A stretch of 64,000 bases of DNA. Origin: Tretioscincus oriximinensis (lineage: Eukaryota > Chordata > Lepidosauria > Squamata > Gymnophthalmidae). The stretch spans positions 6,186,872 through 6,250,871 of the forward strand of contig JAJVDF010000003.1 of assembly GCA_022410635.1 (NCBI GenBank). The letters run 5' to 3'. This document shows, in pieces, positions 22,801 to 34,449 of this stretch (its first letter is position 1; each line of letters begins with the position of its first letter). The notes under the pieces were generated by a model. The model had not been told where the DNA came from. It saw nothing but the letters and a program-made list of their open reading frames with translations, and ran no database searches. The position numbers and the translations under genes are program-made.

Positions 22801-24126
22801 AAGTCAAGTATTACTTGAACCTAAACTTCAAGTATGTATCTTCTTTCAGTAACCTTCTCCATCTGTTGAATATAGTCCAATCTCCCATGTGAGCCTCTTA
22901 GGCTCAAAATCCACACAGCTGCTGTAATGTCTGTCTGCACTGTAGTTATGAATAGTGATTCTTCAAAAGCTGACTCTTTTGTTCGTCTGGTGGAGGTTCA
23001 TTGTTTTTCATGTTGTTTTTCTGGCAATCTACAACAGTTGTTCTCAATCTTTTTTTCACTTTCATACCTCCTGTAGCTCACTTCCATAAATCTCCTTTCA
23101 TTAGCAAATATTGCAATTAATATTGTTGATGCTATTTCAAATATTCTGCCATTATTCAGTATTTTCACGTAACCCTAAATGTGCTGGCTCATACCCATAA
23201 GGGTACTTGTACCCAGGGTAAGACAGCTTTTATTCTAACTCACAATTCTCTGTTGTATTCCATATCAACAAATGATAGTTCCTGTTTTCTTCAACTCTTG
23301 AGTGCAGCCCGTAACAACATGAAAATATGTATTGGGAGACCAAAGGGTAGTTTCCACATGGAGCCTCCCAAAATCCAAAACTATGGGCTGTGATAGTATA
23401 CGGATGTGAAATATAAGTAAAGGCATTTTCACTGGAGTAGTCTTGCCAAACTCCTTCAGCTAAAATAGTAAATACCCATGACTTTAACCCACCGCACCCC
23501 ATAAAATATTCTCAAACTTATGGCTGAAAAGGTTATCTAAAACTGAACTATAGAAATCAATTCTTGATTACTTATGCAGAGGGCTTCATGTAATGATACC
23601 ACAACCAAGCCAACTTCTCAACTTTCTTTTGTTGTCTATTTATTATATTTAAAGTGTGGGTTATATTTAATTTTGGTTAGCGTGTCTTCTATGCATTGGT
23701 TAGCAGGCATCAATGGATATTAGACACTGGATGTTTATTATTATGTGTTTAGTGTTTCAGATAAGATGTTGTAATAGGTGACACGGTGTAAGGTATTCAC
23801 TTTTTTATTGGTATGTTGCCGCCACTTTTCTCAGGAAGACCAAGTACCCAGAGTCTTTCAGGGTCCCAATGTGCATCACTAGTTTGAGTTTATTTTCCCA
23901 CTTAGTACTATAATAAAGAGTCTTGTTTTCAACAAGAATAAACTTTATTAACATGAAGTATCTATCGTGGTCCCAGGCTCCTTTCACTAGGCAGCTGTTC
24001 TCCTGTAAGTCTCTTGCCAGGATCGTACTAAATCCCCTGGCCCACCCAGTTCTTTTAGACCGTTTACAATATTATTTAATCAACTTTATTAATGTGTTAG
24101 TGCAGACATCTGTGGTGTTATCCAGT
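22801..24126. other. Intergenic, nothing recognised
   Basis: No gene or named repeat seen. Short open frames lack domain content. Confidence 0.35.
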
Positions 24127-24440
24127 TAGGGTTGCCATACCTCCCAGGAAGCAGGGACAATCCCGGCTTGGGGGACTAAAATATAGTCCCCTCCGGGTTT
24201 TAAGATAAAATCCCGGATTTTTACATTCCCCGATGCTGCATCAGGGAATATAAAAAAAGGAGCTATCAGAGCTGATGGCTGCAGCCCGAGCAAGGAAGGA
24301 ACCTCGGAGCGTGTCGTAGCTGATCCTCTGCTGGAGGCGGGGTTTCGCGCCTGCTGTCAGGCAAAGTGCGTCAACTCGCCTCCAGCAGAGGAAAAACGCC
24401 TGGGTTTGTGACAGGAGAACAGCTGTTGGAGTTTCTCCCT
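24127..24440. mobile_element. DNA-transposon fragment, TAGGGTTGCC end
   Basis: Starts TAGGGTTGCCATACCTCCCA, the same type of end as the element at 40676-41311 (TAGGGTTGC...GGCAACCCTA). A hairpin at 24327-24392 pairs CCTCTGCTGGAGGCGGG with CGCCTCCAGCAGAGG. The right terminus was not found, so the copy may be truncated. Confidence 0.45.
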
Positions 24441-24650
24441 CCATGGTATGGATCAGTGGGGTTTTGTGTTAAAAAATAAAGGTTTTATTGGTTTGTGTTA
24501 CTGTGTACTTTGTTAAAAGAATTGTCAGTTAGCTTATGTTTTGGAGGGAAATTACTGCTTCTATATTTTCGAAAGAATCCGTTTAGATTCTGGAGGGAAA
24601 ACACATTCTGGGGACTGGCTATTGACCAAAGAGAGGGAACTTGTAAAGAC

Positions 24651-24828
24651 CAGGGCTTTTTTTGTGATGGAACGCGCCGGAACACAGTTCCGGCACCTTT
24701 TATTTAGGCGGGGGNNNNNNNNNNNNNNNNNNNNNNNNNNNNNNNNNNNNNNNNNNNNNNNNNNCCCTGCCCCCCGCCGCCGCCGGTGTTAGTTCCGGCA
24801 CCTTTTGTTCTGGAAAAAAAGCACTGGT
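24651..24828. mobile_element. hAT-type MITE interrupted by an assembly gap
   Basis: The left end CAGGGCTTTTTTTGTGATGG with 'GTTCCGGCACCTTTT' is inverted on the right (on -: CCAGTGCTTTTTTTCCAGAA, then AAAGGTGCCGGAAC). A run of 50 N (24715-24764) sits in the middle, probably because this GC-rich palindrome was not assembled. Confidence 0.65.
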
Positions 24829-24939
24829 AAAGACTATAAGTAGTTGTACTGTTTCGTGTTCCATTACCTCAAACTAAATTCAGTTGTTGCTGAAGAGCCA
24901 AATAAAAGAAAGTCATTTTTGCTGAAATCACTCTACACT

Positions 24940-25150
24940 GGCATTTGTTGCTTCCATTTGCTGTGTTTGTTTACGGTTCATCAATGCATACAGACAAAAT
25001 GGTGCATACACCATTTAAGGTGGTGTATGGTCAGGACCTATCTTCTCTTCTTAGCCTTAACACATACCGAATGATCCTATTTCGGTTCAGGTGGTGGCCA
25101 GTTGCCCAAAGGTGTAAGAGGTATTGATACATGTTAAAGAACATTAAAAA
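24940..25150 (+). pseudogene. Ty3/gypsy integrase fragment
   Basis: Encodes MHTDKMVHTPFKVVYGQDL followed by SSLLSL, the gypsy integrase post-core motif ('S.H.S...TPF.VVYG..P'). It is a short, frame-broken relic on the opposite strand to the gypsy scraps at 2.0 and 5.2 kb. Confidence 0.6.
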
Positions 25151-26010
25151 TGACAAGCTGACAAACTCCTGGGTGGAATTTCAAATAGGGGCCTCTGTTT
25201 TGCCGTCCACCAAGAACTTATGGTGTCTGCAGCCAATACACACTCTGGTTCTGATTTAATTGCTTACTGAAGAATTGCTTCAGTAAATCACTTTTTAGCA
25301 ATGTTAATGGGGTGATTCTTTGAGGGCTTCCAGGGGGGATCACAATAGTCTTGTTAACATAGGTGGGGGAACTTGGAGAAGACTGTGTTACTAGCCAGCC
25401 GGTTATCTAGCAAAGGGGTTCCCTCTGTAGCAGATTGACACTCTCAAAGGTGGATAGTATTTTTCAAGAAACCCTTCTCACAAAATCTGAAACAACAAAT
25501 AGAATTGTATTTTGCACATCAAGTAATTCAGGACTAAGAATCAGAATTCTGTATAGGTTTCTTAAGGACCACAGCATTTATTTGTTTGTTTACATTTCTG
25601 TACTCCCCTATATAGACAGTAACATGAGTCTGACTAGATGCAGTTTTTAATAACCTGTTGCAGAAGATATTCTAAGTATTATCCAAAGTAACATAATATT
25701 GTGCAAGTTTCAATAGGGATCGCATATGGACTGTGACTGTACAGAAAATCCTATTTAAGAGCCTTCATATATTTAGGATGGAAAGGATCAATCATGAAAG
25801 TAATAGAATAGATAGAATTTGCTGAATTTGGCTGATCATTGATTTCAAATAATCATGCATTTTGCAAAAGTCCTTGACTGGATAGTGGGCTTTAGGTATC
25901 GCACCAAACTTTGTATTAAGATAATATTATAAAGGAGGAAGACAAGACAAATTGTTTCAGTCTGTTAATTCATGTGTTTATCTCTAAGTTGACTCTCAGT
26001 TCTTTTTCAG
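25151..26010. other. NTF3 upstream/intron DNA
   Basis: No coding sequence. A short L2-type tail (TTTATTTGTTTGTTTACATT) is at 25577-25660. The last 30 bases form the pyrimidine-rich acceptor of the NTF3 exon. Upstream NTF3 exons are not seen in the window. Confidence 0.45.
26000..26010 (+). promoter_or_regulatory. NTF3: Splice acceptor of NTF3 coding exon
   Basis: TTCTTTTTCAG|ATC: a strong polypyrimidine tract and CAG. The bases after it read ILHGNKV in frame with the main start, resembling the residues that precede the usual start in the longer mammalian NT-3 isoform (…NKV-MSILF). So an upstream alternative coding start exon may exist outside what I can see. Confidence 0.7.
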
Positions 26011-26031
26011 ATCTTACACGGGAATAAGGTG

Positions 26032-26799
26032 ATGTCCATCTTGTTTTATGTGATATTTCTTGCTTATCTTCGTGGCATCCAGTCAACCAACATGGACAGA
26101 GGAAATTTACCAGAAGACACAATAAATTCCATCATTATAAAGCTTATTCAAGGAGACATTTTGAAAAACAAGATGTCCAAACAAGCAACTGATAGCATTC
26201 AAGATTCAGTTAAGAAAACAAAGGGTGTTGAGCTAGATACAGGTGTCAACGACAACGTGAATTTTGATATACAGCCAATTATCTCATTGGATACAGAGCT
26301 AATGAAGCAGCAGAGACACTACAGCTCTCCAAGGGTTCTTTTAAGTGACAATGTTCCATTAGAACCACCACCTTTGTATCTCATGGAGGATTATGTTGGC
26401 AATTCCTTGGTTGTGAACCGAACAGCTCGGCATAAGAGATTTGCTGAAAATAAGAGCCACCGTGGGGAATATTCAGTTTGCGACAGTGAAAGCCGGTGGG
26501 TCACAGACAAATCTTCAGCAATTGACATTAGGGGACACCAGGTAACTGTACTGGGAGAAATCAAAATGGGCCCTTCCCCAGTAAAACAATATTTTTATGA
26601 AACACGATGTAAACAAGCTAAACCTGCCAAAAGTGGTTGCCGTGGTATAGATGATAAACATTGGAACTCCCAGTGCAAAACATCTCAAACATTTGTTCGT
26701 GCATTGACTTCGGAGAACAATAAACTTGTAGCCTGGAGATGGATAAGAATAGACACTTCGTGTGTCTGTGCATTGTCCAGAAAAATTGGGCGATCATAG
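26032..26799 (+). CDS. NTF3: Neurotrophin-3 precursor
   Basis: Secreted growth factor that signals through the receptor TrkC (and p75NTR) to support sensory and sympathetic neurons. A 255-residue prepro-protein in one exon, as usual for neurotrophins (human 257). Residues 1-18 form a signal peptide ([18 protein letters not shown]). The propeptide keeps the family blocks [19 protein letters not shown] and LMEDYVGNS and an N-glycosylation site (NRT). A furin site RHKR ends the propeptide at residue 136. The 119-residue mature chain starts [15 protein letters not shown] and has all six cystine-knot cysteines (mature 14, 57, 67, 79, 108, 110) and the key Arg103. The ATG at 26032 is chosen because MSILFYVIF is the conserved start; a GTG just before it is ignored. 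About 12 mature residues differ from the mammalian sequence as I remember it. Confidence 0.97.
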   Translation: MSILFYVIFLAYLRGIQSTNMDRGNLPEDTINSIIIKLIQGDILKNKMSKQATDSIQDSVKKTKGVELDTGVNDNVNFDIQPIISLDTELMKQQRHYSSPRVLLSDNVPLEPPPLYLMEDYVGNSLVVNRTARHKRFAENKSHRGEYSVCDSESRWVTDKSSAIDIRGHQVTVLGEIKMGPSPVKQYFYETRCKQAKPAKSGCRGIDDKHWNSQCKTSQTFVRALTSENNKLVAWRWIRIDTSCVCALSRKIGRS

Positions 26800-26926
26800 G
26801 TCTCTGTCCTATAAATTATTATGTCTAAATTATATGATATGCATGTGGCATATAAATATTTCTATTGTTTTATATATTATAAGATGCCCTTATTTATTAA
26901 ACTCCAAGAAAACTTTAAGCTATCTC

Positions 26927-26932
26927 AATAAA
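26927..26932 (+). terminator. NTF3: Possible NTF3 polyadenylation signal
   Basis: AATAAA about 130 bases after the stop codon in an A/T-rich 3' untranslated region. It is the first canonical hexamer; later ones may also be used. Confidence 0.5.
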
Positions 26933-26939
26933 TTACAGT

Positions 26940-27622
26940 AAAATATGGATGTCTACCATTGCCAACACTTTTTCATTGTTGCTTGAGACTTTCGTTTTTT
27001 TCCTCAGCTTCACATAAGTGTAAAGTTTGCGTGTACCAACTTCATTATTCATTCGAGACTGTCAATCCACTGACTGCCATGGAGTAAAGCTGTTAAAAGA
27101 AAATGGTCTACTTCTGTATGTTCATTGCCCAAAGATTGCATTCACACACTCATTGCATACTCTTTTGAGCTGGTAGTCTGTGACTAGACTTGCAAAGGAA
27201 TTTGAAAAGGGGGAGGACTGGAATGCAAATTGCACGTGGTCCAGCCTTACAACCATGAAGAACAGTGACTGAGAAGTCGGTGTGTAAGCTGCTAATGTCC
27301 CAAATGACTGAAGTGCACACAACTTTCTTTTTATGTGCACAGATTTTAATCTTCTGGTATGGAAGTACCTTCCTCGCCTCTACTAATCCAAGCCTTTTTC
27401 TCTCTGGCTAAGGGTCTCATAGCAACTTCGAGTCTAGTAAGAAAAAAGTTAGTAGCATGAGGCTTTGTAGACTCTGCCACTTAGGGAGTTTTTATAGGCT
27501 AAGTTTACAGTAAGTCCACTCCAGTGAACCTGAAAAAATAGATTTAACCACAGTAACGGAGATAGATGGTCAGGGCCCCGGAGGTAGATAAACAAAGTGT
27601 GGGGGTTGCCCGCCATTTGTTT
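26940..27622. other. NTF3 downstream DNA
   Basis: No gene or named repeat recognised. Confidence 0.4.
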
Positions 27623-27779
27623 TACCTTCTTTTTAAATACTGTAGTGGCACAGCTGGGTCTGTGACGCCGATTACTGGTTCATGCGCGCCAATAAACAGT
27701 TCTGATTGTTGTGCGCAGGCAAAGCAGTATTCAGTATCATAGATCCAACAGCACTGCTACAGTATTGAAAAAGAAGGTA
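27623..27779. mobile_element. Small inverted-terminal element of unknown type
   Basis: Bounded by 23-bp inverted ends (TACCTTCTTTTTAAATACTG and its complement ending AAAAAGAAGGTA). Just inside, TGTAGTGGCA and ...GCTACA look like the TG...CA ends of a small LTR, and a CAATAAA lies in the middle. It could be a MITE or a solo mini-LTR flanked by inverted sequence. Confidence 0.45.
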
Positions 27780-28189
27780 AGACTAATGGGCAGAAGGGAG
27801 GGCCCTTCTAACCCCATGGACCTTGGGGGCCTACCCCGCTTGCCCTGTTAGCTCCACCTCTGTTTAGCCACCATCTATACAAATATAAAAGCAGGTAAAA
27901 AACAGCATGGAGGTAATAATGTGTGGACACCAGTAACCATATCACACATTAAAAGTAATTGAAAAGGCATTTTCTAGCATTTAATATGGATTAAAAACTC
28001 AGGTGTGCTGCATTTAATCCACTTCTTTTTGCTATATCTGGAGTATGTCCTGGGAATTCAGGGTAAATCCCAGATTCCCCAAAAAAATCTATAAGCTTTG
28101 AAAATTGGGTTTAGCAACCTAACATAAAATCAGCTTCTGAGCGTCTCTTCCGTCACAGCACGTTGTTTGTGAATGGTACTGGAAGTAAA
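27780..28189. other. Intergenic, nothing recognised
   Basis: No gene or named repeat seen. Confidence 0.35.
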
Positions 28190-28650
28190 AGGACATTGAT
28201 AAACTAGAGCAAGTACAAAGAGTTACAAGGATGGTGAGTGGTCTGGAAACCATGTCCTATGAGGAACGGTTAAAGGATCTGGGGATGTTTAGTCTGCAAA
28301 AGAGAAGACTGAGAGGAGACTTGATAGCTGTCTACAAATATCTGAAGGGCTGTCACAGAGCAGAGGGATCAACATTGTTCTCATTAGCACATGGAAGGAC
28401 TAGAAACCATGGAATGAAACTGCAAGGGAGTAGATTTAGATTAGATATCAGAAAAAACTTTCTAACAGTCAGGCTGATAAATCAGTGGAACAGTTTGCCA
28501 CAGGGGGTGGTGAGTTCGCCTTCCCTGGAAGTCTTCAAACAGAGACTGGACGGTCATCTGTCTGGGATGGTTTAATGAATCCTGCATCGAGCAGGGGGTT
28601 GGACCCGATGACCCTGGAGGTCCCTTCCGACTCTATGATTCTATGAATCA
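28190..28650 (+). repeat. CR1 LINE 3' end, best copy
   Basis: Encodes an open 114-codon piece with YEERLKDLGMFSLQKRRLRG, DLIAVYKYLKGC and FRLDIRKNFLTVR, then LPQGVVSSPSLEVFKQRLDG: the canonical C-terminus of CR1 ORF2. It ends in the hallmark CR1 terminus 'GACTCTATGATTCTATG'. 5'-truncated, as is typical of CR1. Confidence 0.9.
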
Positions 28651-28884
28651 CCTCCAAAGAATTAAAGTGAGGGCTTACCTGATATTTCCTGATATGCAAG
28701 TGTGACTGCCAACAACACAGATGACAGTGAGGGCGAAGGAACCAATGCTCACCCCTCTGCCTCTGCAGCTTTCCTGCTCTATATACCAGAGTTGCAGTGG
28801 GCCTACCAGTACTGCAGCTGTTGTTTTTGTAGTGGGCCAGTCAGTGTCCAGGCCCACCATGCTCCTGTTCTTGGAGACACCAGG

Positions 28885-29275
28885 GCAAGCATAAGAACGT
28901 AAGAGGAGCCCTGCTGAATTGGAACAGAGCCCATCTAGTCCAGCATTCTGTCTCACATAGTGGCCCGCCAGTTGCACCTGAGCAGTTTAGACGTCCTGCA
29001 AATGGCATTTCAGGAATCCTGCCTGTTGCTCCATCTCAGAGGCAATATCAAGGGTTCCATCCTAGTAGCTGTTTATACCCTTGGCTTCCATTAACTTTTC
29101 TAATCCTCTCTTAAGGCTGTCCAGGCTGCTAGCTACTACCATCTGTGGTGGCAGGCTGGGCAGTGCCTGTCTTAGTTGCAATCCTACCTGATGCCAGATT
29201 GCAATGGTGCCAGGTGCAGGAAGGAGAGAGAGGAGGGGCAGAATTGGCGGAGGTAATTGTTTTAAATCCCACAAT
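28885..29275 (-). repeat. CR1-group LINE 3' end
   Basis: Inverted tail 'CATAAGAACGTAAGAGGAGC', then 'CATCTAGTCCAGCATTCTGT', 'CCTGTTGCTCCATCTCAGAG' and 'TAGCTGTTTATACCCTTGGC'. Only the 3' untranslated part and the last ORF2 codons (SLDSLKRGLEKLMEAKG on -) remain. Confidence 0.75.
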
Positions 29276-30530
29276 TAAAAAAAATCAGCCTATATGAGCG
29301 AAGGAGTGGCTTGTTGGGAGAAGGGATATGGCTTGGATGGGGGAGAGGAATGCTTCCACCAATGACACACAATCATCAGAGTTGCCAGGATTTTGAGAAT
29401 GTGTTTACTGAAGGAAAAGCACATGATTCAGTTCTCAGTGCCTGAGTCTGAAATCCCAGTCAATTGCTTAAGCCTGAATCAGAGCTAAGGCTGTTAAGGA
29501 AACTTTGGGCAAACACTATTCACTTGACTATTCAATTATGTGTTAGCCACAATGAATAGGAAGTCAGGAGAATCAAGACTTGAGTCCATTATTGAAATCT
29601 CAAAAATAACAGGAGTAAAAAAAATCGTCCCATTGATTACAGTATTCATATAACAACTAGATCGACCTGGTGTATTTGTTAAATTGGATCTCAGAGATAT
29701 CAGAATTAAGGAAGGGTATGGGTGAAAGGTACACTCGCCATGCCAATACAAGTGCCATTGTGTCTGTCCAGTAGTCATCATTATCTTCTATCATTTTAAG
29801 AATGACATTTTCAGAAACAGATTATTGATTGTTCATCTAGTTGATCTTTGATCATTTCAAATAAATTGTGGAACATTCCAACTATAACCACTTAGTTCTG
29901 AAATGTCAAAAGTCAAAATGTAAATTCATCTCCATGAAGCCAACTGGGTGACATTAGGTCAATCACAGTTCTTTAGAACTTGCAGCCCTGCGTACTTCAC
30001 AGGAGTTCTGTTGCAGAGAAAGCAACAAAAACTAGAAAACAACAAAAAAACCAGATTTTGAAATACTTGATTTCCCTGAACTGATTATAATTGGAAGCAA
30101 TCCACATAAAAAAGCAGGTAGAAAGCGTCTTTCATAAATTTATTCAGGATTATGGACATATCAGAAGAGAAACTATATTAGAATGAATACTATAATGATA
30201 AGAAGTATCCAAATGTTTAAAAGCTGCTCATGAACAGGGTCTAACTAAGCACTTTAATATACAGACTAATACTTTTGATACCATAATTAGCAGAATTTTA
30301 TTTAAATTTCTAGAGAAAAACATGTTTATCTGCTACCTATTGTAAGTATAAGTGCAAAAACCTAAAAAAGTATTTATTCAAACCAAAATAAATGTGTAAT
30401 TTTAATAGATTATATTATCACTGAATTCTAATACTCTGTTCAGATTGAATCATGAGAGACACAGAATTGTGGACAGAACTGCTTAAGAAACAACATTTCT
30501 ATATGTTCTATATAATTCTTTAATTTTTCT
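29276..30530. other. Intergenic, nothing recognised
   Basis: No gene. At 29939-29975 the string 'CAACTGGGTGACATTAGGTC' resembles the SINE body of the 8.4-kb copy, so a SINE remnant may lie here. Confidence 0.35.
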
Positions 30531-32582
30531 CCTACATTTAATTTTTAAATTTTTTTATTAAAATAAAATAATTACTTATAATGCAAATAAAATATACGTG
30601 GGGTTATATATGTGATGCATATGTTCACTTTTTGAACAGTGTTTCTAATATAAAATAATTTACTGGTGAATATTAACTACTTTAACATTACTAGTACATG
30701 TACAACCAAAGTATCTATTAAGTTATTTATATTTCTTCATCATTACATATACTAAAGTTAATTTCTAGATAGTCATACACTCAAAATATGGTTGCTAGAA
30801 AGAATTGTCAAGTTAACATTTAGTACTAACAATTCTCATTTCATTTAAATTGTAAAACAAACAAGAGCTGTATTCATCTGCTACTATTTCCCCATAGTTT
30901 GTTATTCTAATTTTCTTAGTTGTATTTTTGACATTTCTGTGCTATTATTAAATGTGCAGCCATTAATATGAGTTTGATTAAATTTTATGTGATATTTATT
31001 GATTTAAGTCTCAAAACAACATCATACTTAAATGCATCCCAAAAAAATTACACTCACATCACATGTTGAAAAAAACCTTTTTCCCTCAAAGCAGTGTCAA
31101 CAGGTGTACAAAAATGGTTGAAGTATGGAATCTGTACTTCTTTAAAGACTGTTTTATTTAAATTATTTTAATGTATAAATAGTTGCTTCATTGTGTTTTG
31201 TCAGGCACAATCTATCTCCCAAGTCTTTCATATACCTTTCAAAACAGAGGTTTTATTTCATTATAGTATTTGATGTAGAAACTAATTCTTTTATCAATAC
31301 GTATTTTATAAATTATAAAGGATATCAGTAATCTTTTAGCTGCTTTTCCAATATTTCCTTTATTGAGCACATATTGCAAATTTATAACGAAGAAACCAAC
31401 TTGTTCAGTTCAAATTTCCATTTATCTTCTAATATTTATTTGGGATTGTCTCCTTTTTTATAGTAATTCCTCTCGATGAAAATGAAATGGTGGAAGAATA
31501 GTGAAATTGATGATAGATTTAAGTTTTAAACAACGTATCTTTCATATTGATATTGTACTGTAAACTGTGAGATTAATTATTTCCATAAGTGAATAAAGGT
31601 GATTCGAATTGTAATCAAGTGAAATTTTATAAAGTCAAATACTTAAAATATATTAGTACTTAATAATGCCAGTGAACTCTTGTTCTGTAAGCTATGAACA
31701 GTATTTAGTGGTACATATATGGGATCTTTGGAGCTTTCTCAACCCCACCTCCTTCACAAGGTGAATAGAAAATCAGAAGGTAATATAAGCTGCATTGAGC
31801 CCCTTTGGATTGAGAAAAGTTGAGTATAAAAACTATCTCTCCTCCTGCTCCTTCTTTTCTCTTTTAAAAAATGTTGATTGAAATTATATTTACAATTACC
31901 TTTCCTAATGGTGTTGCCATAACTAAGAACATTAAGGAATATCCTGGATCCACACATGTGGTTGTATGTGTGCTCTCTAAAAATGGAGAGTATTGGAACA
32001 CTTTAAAAAAATGATGGTCTTGGTTCACTAAAAAGAACTTATGCCAGCTTTTATAGAGTAATCCTATTCTTTTATAGACATGAATGTTAAGGATTTTTTT
32101 CCTTCTTACAGTACTTGCCTATAATATTTTAGTCTGCAAAAAAGTAATATTTTTGCTCTTTTATTTGCCTCTAATGCTGTACTTTATTTTTATTTAATTA
32201 TCTATCTTATTTCATGCAATTTATATGCTCAACTTTCTCTAATGATTTTTTTTTGTGGTCATGATAATTTNAAAAAATTTTTTTTCTCAAAATAACTGTT
32301 TTAATGTATTCCACCTATCAATTACATTTCTTTCATAATTATGTTTTCAAACTATCAATCCTTGTTTTTATGCAGTTTCTGCACTGGATTAAAATGGCAA
32401 ATTTTATTTTAATATTAATTGAAACATCATCTGATAGGTTAATTATAGCTAGTTTAAAGCTAATATTTTATGCAAATTATTCTTTGTTTGTATTGGGTAT
32501 ATAAATGAATATAATTGCTATTGATGATCCCTTCAACCATTATATATCTTCCTGTATAGCATTACAATCAAACTGACATTTA
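30531..32582. other. Very AT-rich intergenic
   Basis: Long A/T-rich stretch with no gene. A SINE 3' fragment (AAGCTGCATTGAGCCCCTTT, then TTGAGTATAAAAACTATC and a TCCTCC/TTCTTT tract) is at about 31735-31865. The rest may be decayed L1 but I cannot show it. Confidence 0.4.
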
Positions 32583-32660
32583 TTTTCAGAGAAATAGTCG
32601 TGTTAGTCTAGCAGAAAGTCCAGCAAAGTGCTGCTAGCTCCTTTGCTGACATTTATTTGT
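32583..32660. repeat. Penelope-like 3' terminal fragment
   Basis: 'CAGAGAAATAGTCGTGTTAG', then 'TCTAGCAGAAAGTCCAGCAA': identical in wording to the end of the Penelope-like copy at 46.29-46.33 kb. Confidence 0.6.
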
Positions 32661-32727
32661 TATATTACCGGTAATTCCTGCTTCTTTACAGTTTGTTGTA
32701 CTGGATCAATACAAATTGTTTAGAATA

Positions 32728-32935
32728 CAGGGTGCTTCAAAAAATGTATACACACTTTGAACTTCCATACGATGTACAGAATCAGTGGTGACTCATTAAC
32801 ATTTGTTATTTACATTTTATTTACATTGGACTTTAAGCTTTCTAATTTCCTGAAATTTAACTTTGTAGAACAGTAAATAAATTTTCTATGGAAGTTCACA
32901 GTGTGTATACATTTTTTTGAAGCACCCTGTATCTA
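32728..32935. mobile_element. Mariner-type MITE
   Basis: The terminal inverted repeats TACAGGGTGCTTCAAAAAAT and ATTTTTTTGAAGCACCCTGTA each span about 45 bp and end at TA. Internal sequence is A/T-rich and non-coding. A second, longer copy at 50278-50518 shares the termini and centre. Confidence 0.85.
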
Positions 32936-33504
32936 AACGTCCAATTATCAATAATTATTTCTCTATCTCATATTTAACTTAATTTCTAATCTTTTCTTTT
33001 TCTTATTAACTAAACACTCTACCCTTCTCACATTAAATGTCAAGAACTGAAAACCTGTTTTTATAGGAATGTGTTAATATTTGGAGAATATCATGTTCCA
33101 TTTTTAACCTCATTACAAATTTCCTGCAAATAACTAAAAAAAATTAGTATACTTGAAAACAAATGAAAGTAACCTAAGTAAAAATAAAATACAGCGTACT
33201 TAATATTAAATATAGTATACTGATACATTGTTTTCTCCATATCTGTTCACTTGTTCAGTTTGCTATATATCTAATAGGAAAAAATGGTTACAATATTTAT
33301 GGTGTCAATGTATCCATCTCACTCTACAATTATTAAATTTAAAATACATATGGCTACAATTTATCTTTCAGTTGTAAAAAATGGCAAACAGTATTGAACA
33401 ATTCAATAATTCAGTTGATATTCAATATCATCAACAGTGATATAAATACATAAATATATAGAATAACTAAAAAATATCTATATATGACTAAATATATGTA
33501 TAAT

Positions 33505-33600
33505 ATACAGTACCAGTCAAATGTTTGGTATACCTTTTTCTTACTGTAATTAGGTGAAAGCAAATCACATGACATGTGGAATACAGAAAAGCTAGGATAT
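33505..33600 (+). mobile_element. Tc1-like terminal repeat fragment
   Basis: TACAGTACCAGTCAAATGTT, then TGGTATACC: the well-known outer end of vertebrate Tc1 elements (CAGTACCAGTCAAAAGTTTG...). The opposite end and transposase were not found. Confidence 0.6.
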
Positions 33601-33834
33601 GGCATTTTTACTTCTTGCAAAAATGCTTATATACCTGCAGGAATTATTATGGTCAAAGGAGTCCTTGCACATTTAAGTTCATGCATGTTTAAGTTTAAGA
33701 ATGCTTTTGGAGTGTTTAGTGAATAATGAAGTAATTTGCAATGCAAATGCTCTGCTCTTGCTGAGTATTTCCCAGTCAAAATGTGAAAAGGTAATTTGCT
33801 TCAGCCATAATGTATCAAGGTAAGGCTTTCATGT

Positions 33835-33965
33835 CACTGAAGATCCATTTCAATCTGATATCAGGCCTGGCCATGGCTCAGAAACCATCTTGGTTACCTT
33901 GGTTGATGATCTCCTCTGGGAGAGAGATGGGAANTGTAGCCCTGACCGTGGTATCCTGGACAAAG
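33835..33965 (+). repeat. L2 LINE reverse-transcriptase fragment
   Basis: Encodes FQSDIRPGHGSETILVTLVD followed by DLLWERDG, the L2 RT block also present at 57.1-57.2 kb. Short relic. Confidence 0.65.
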
Positions 33966-34449
33966 TACAGGATTTAAAATGAATTATTTTCTATCTCTAT
34001 CATAACTAAAGAAATATCTTGTAAACATTAATAAAATTAACAAACTACACTCAATAGTGTGTGCTCTGTGCCTGTTTGTAGAGGAGATCTCTATTTCCTT
34101 TTTAGTACAAATTTGCAGTGATCTCCAAATTTAGCTGAGACGTACTTCCAAGATTGAAAATATATTTTGCTTGAAACAATGCCCAGAAATTCTTAAGTGT
34201 TGCATTAGAGACAAGAAGCATCTAAAAATATTTTTCTTTTTTTTTTAAAGAAAAACAAACATTATTTTTTGCTCCCGGCTCTGTTTCCATTTCTTTTTCC
34301 GTTTCCATCTCAACTCCTATTGATTAAAATCTTCCTAATTATGAATAATTAATAATATGTTCTAAGTTTCTTCATTTCTTCAGCAGCAGTTGAAATGTTA
34401 CCGTAGTTTTAAGTGTGAACAAATAATGATTTTGTTCTGGCTTAATTTT

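Noticed and set aside
26029..26031. GTG as NTF3 start
   Set aside because: The ATG directly after it begins the conserved [12 protein letters not shown] is the Val of the upstream NKV segment.
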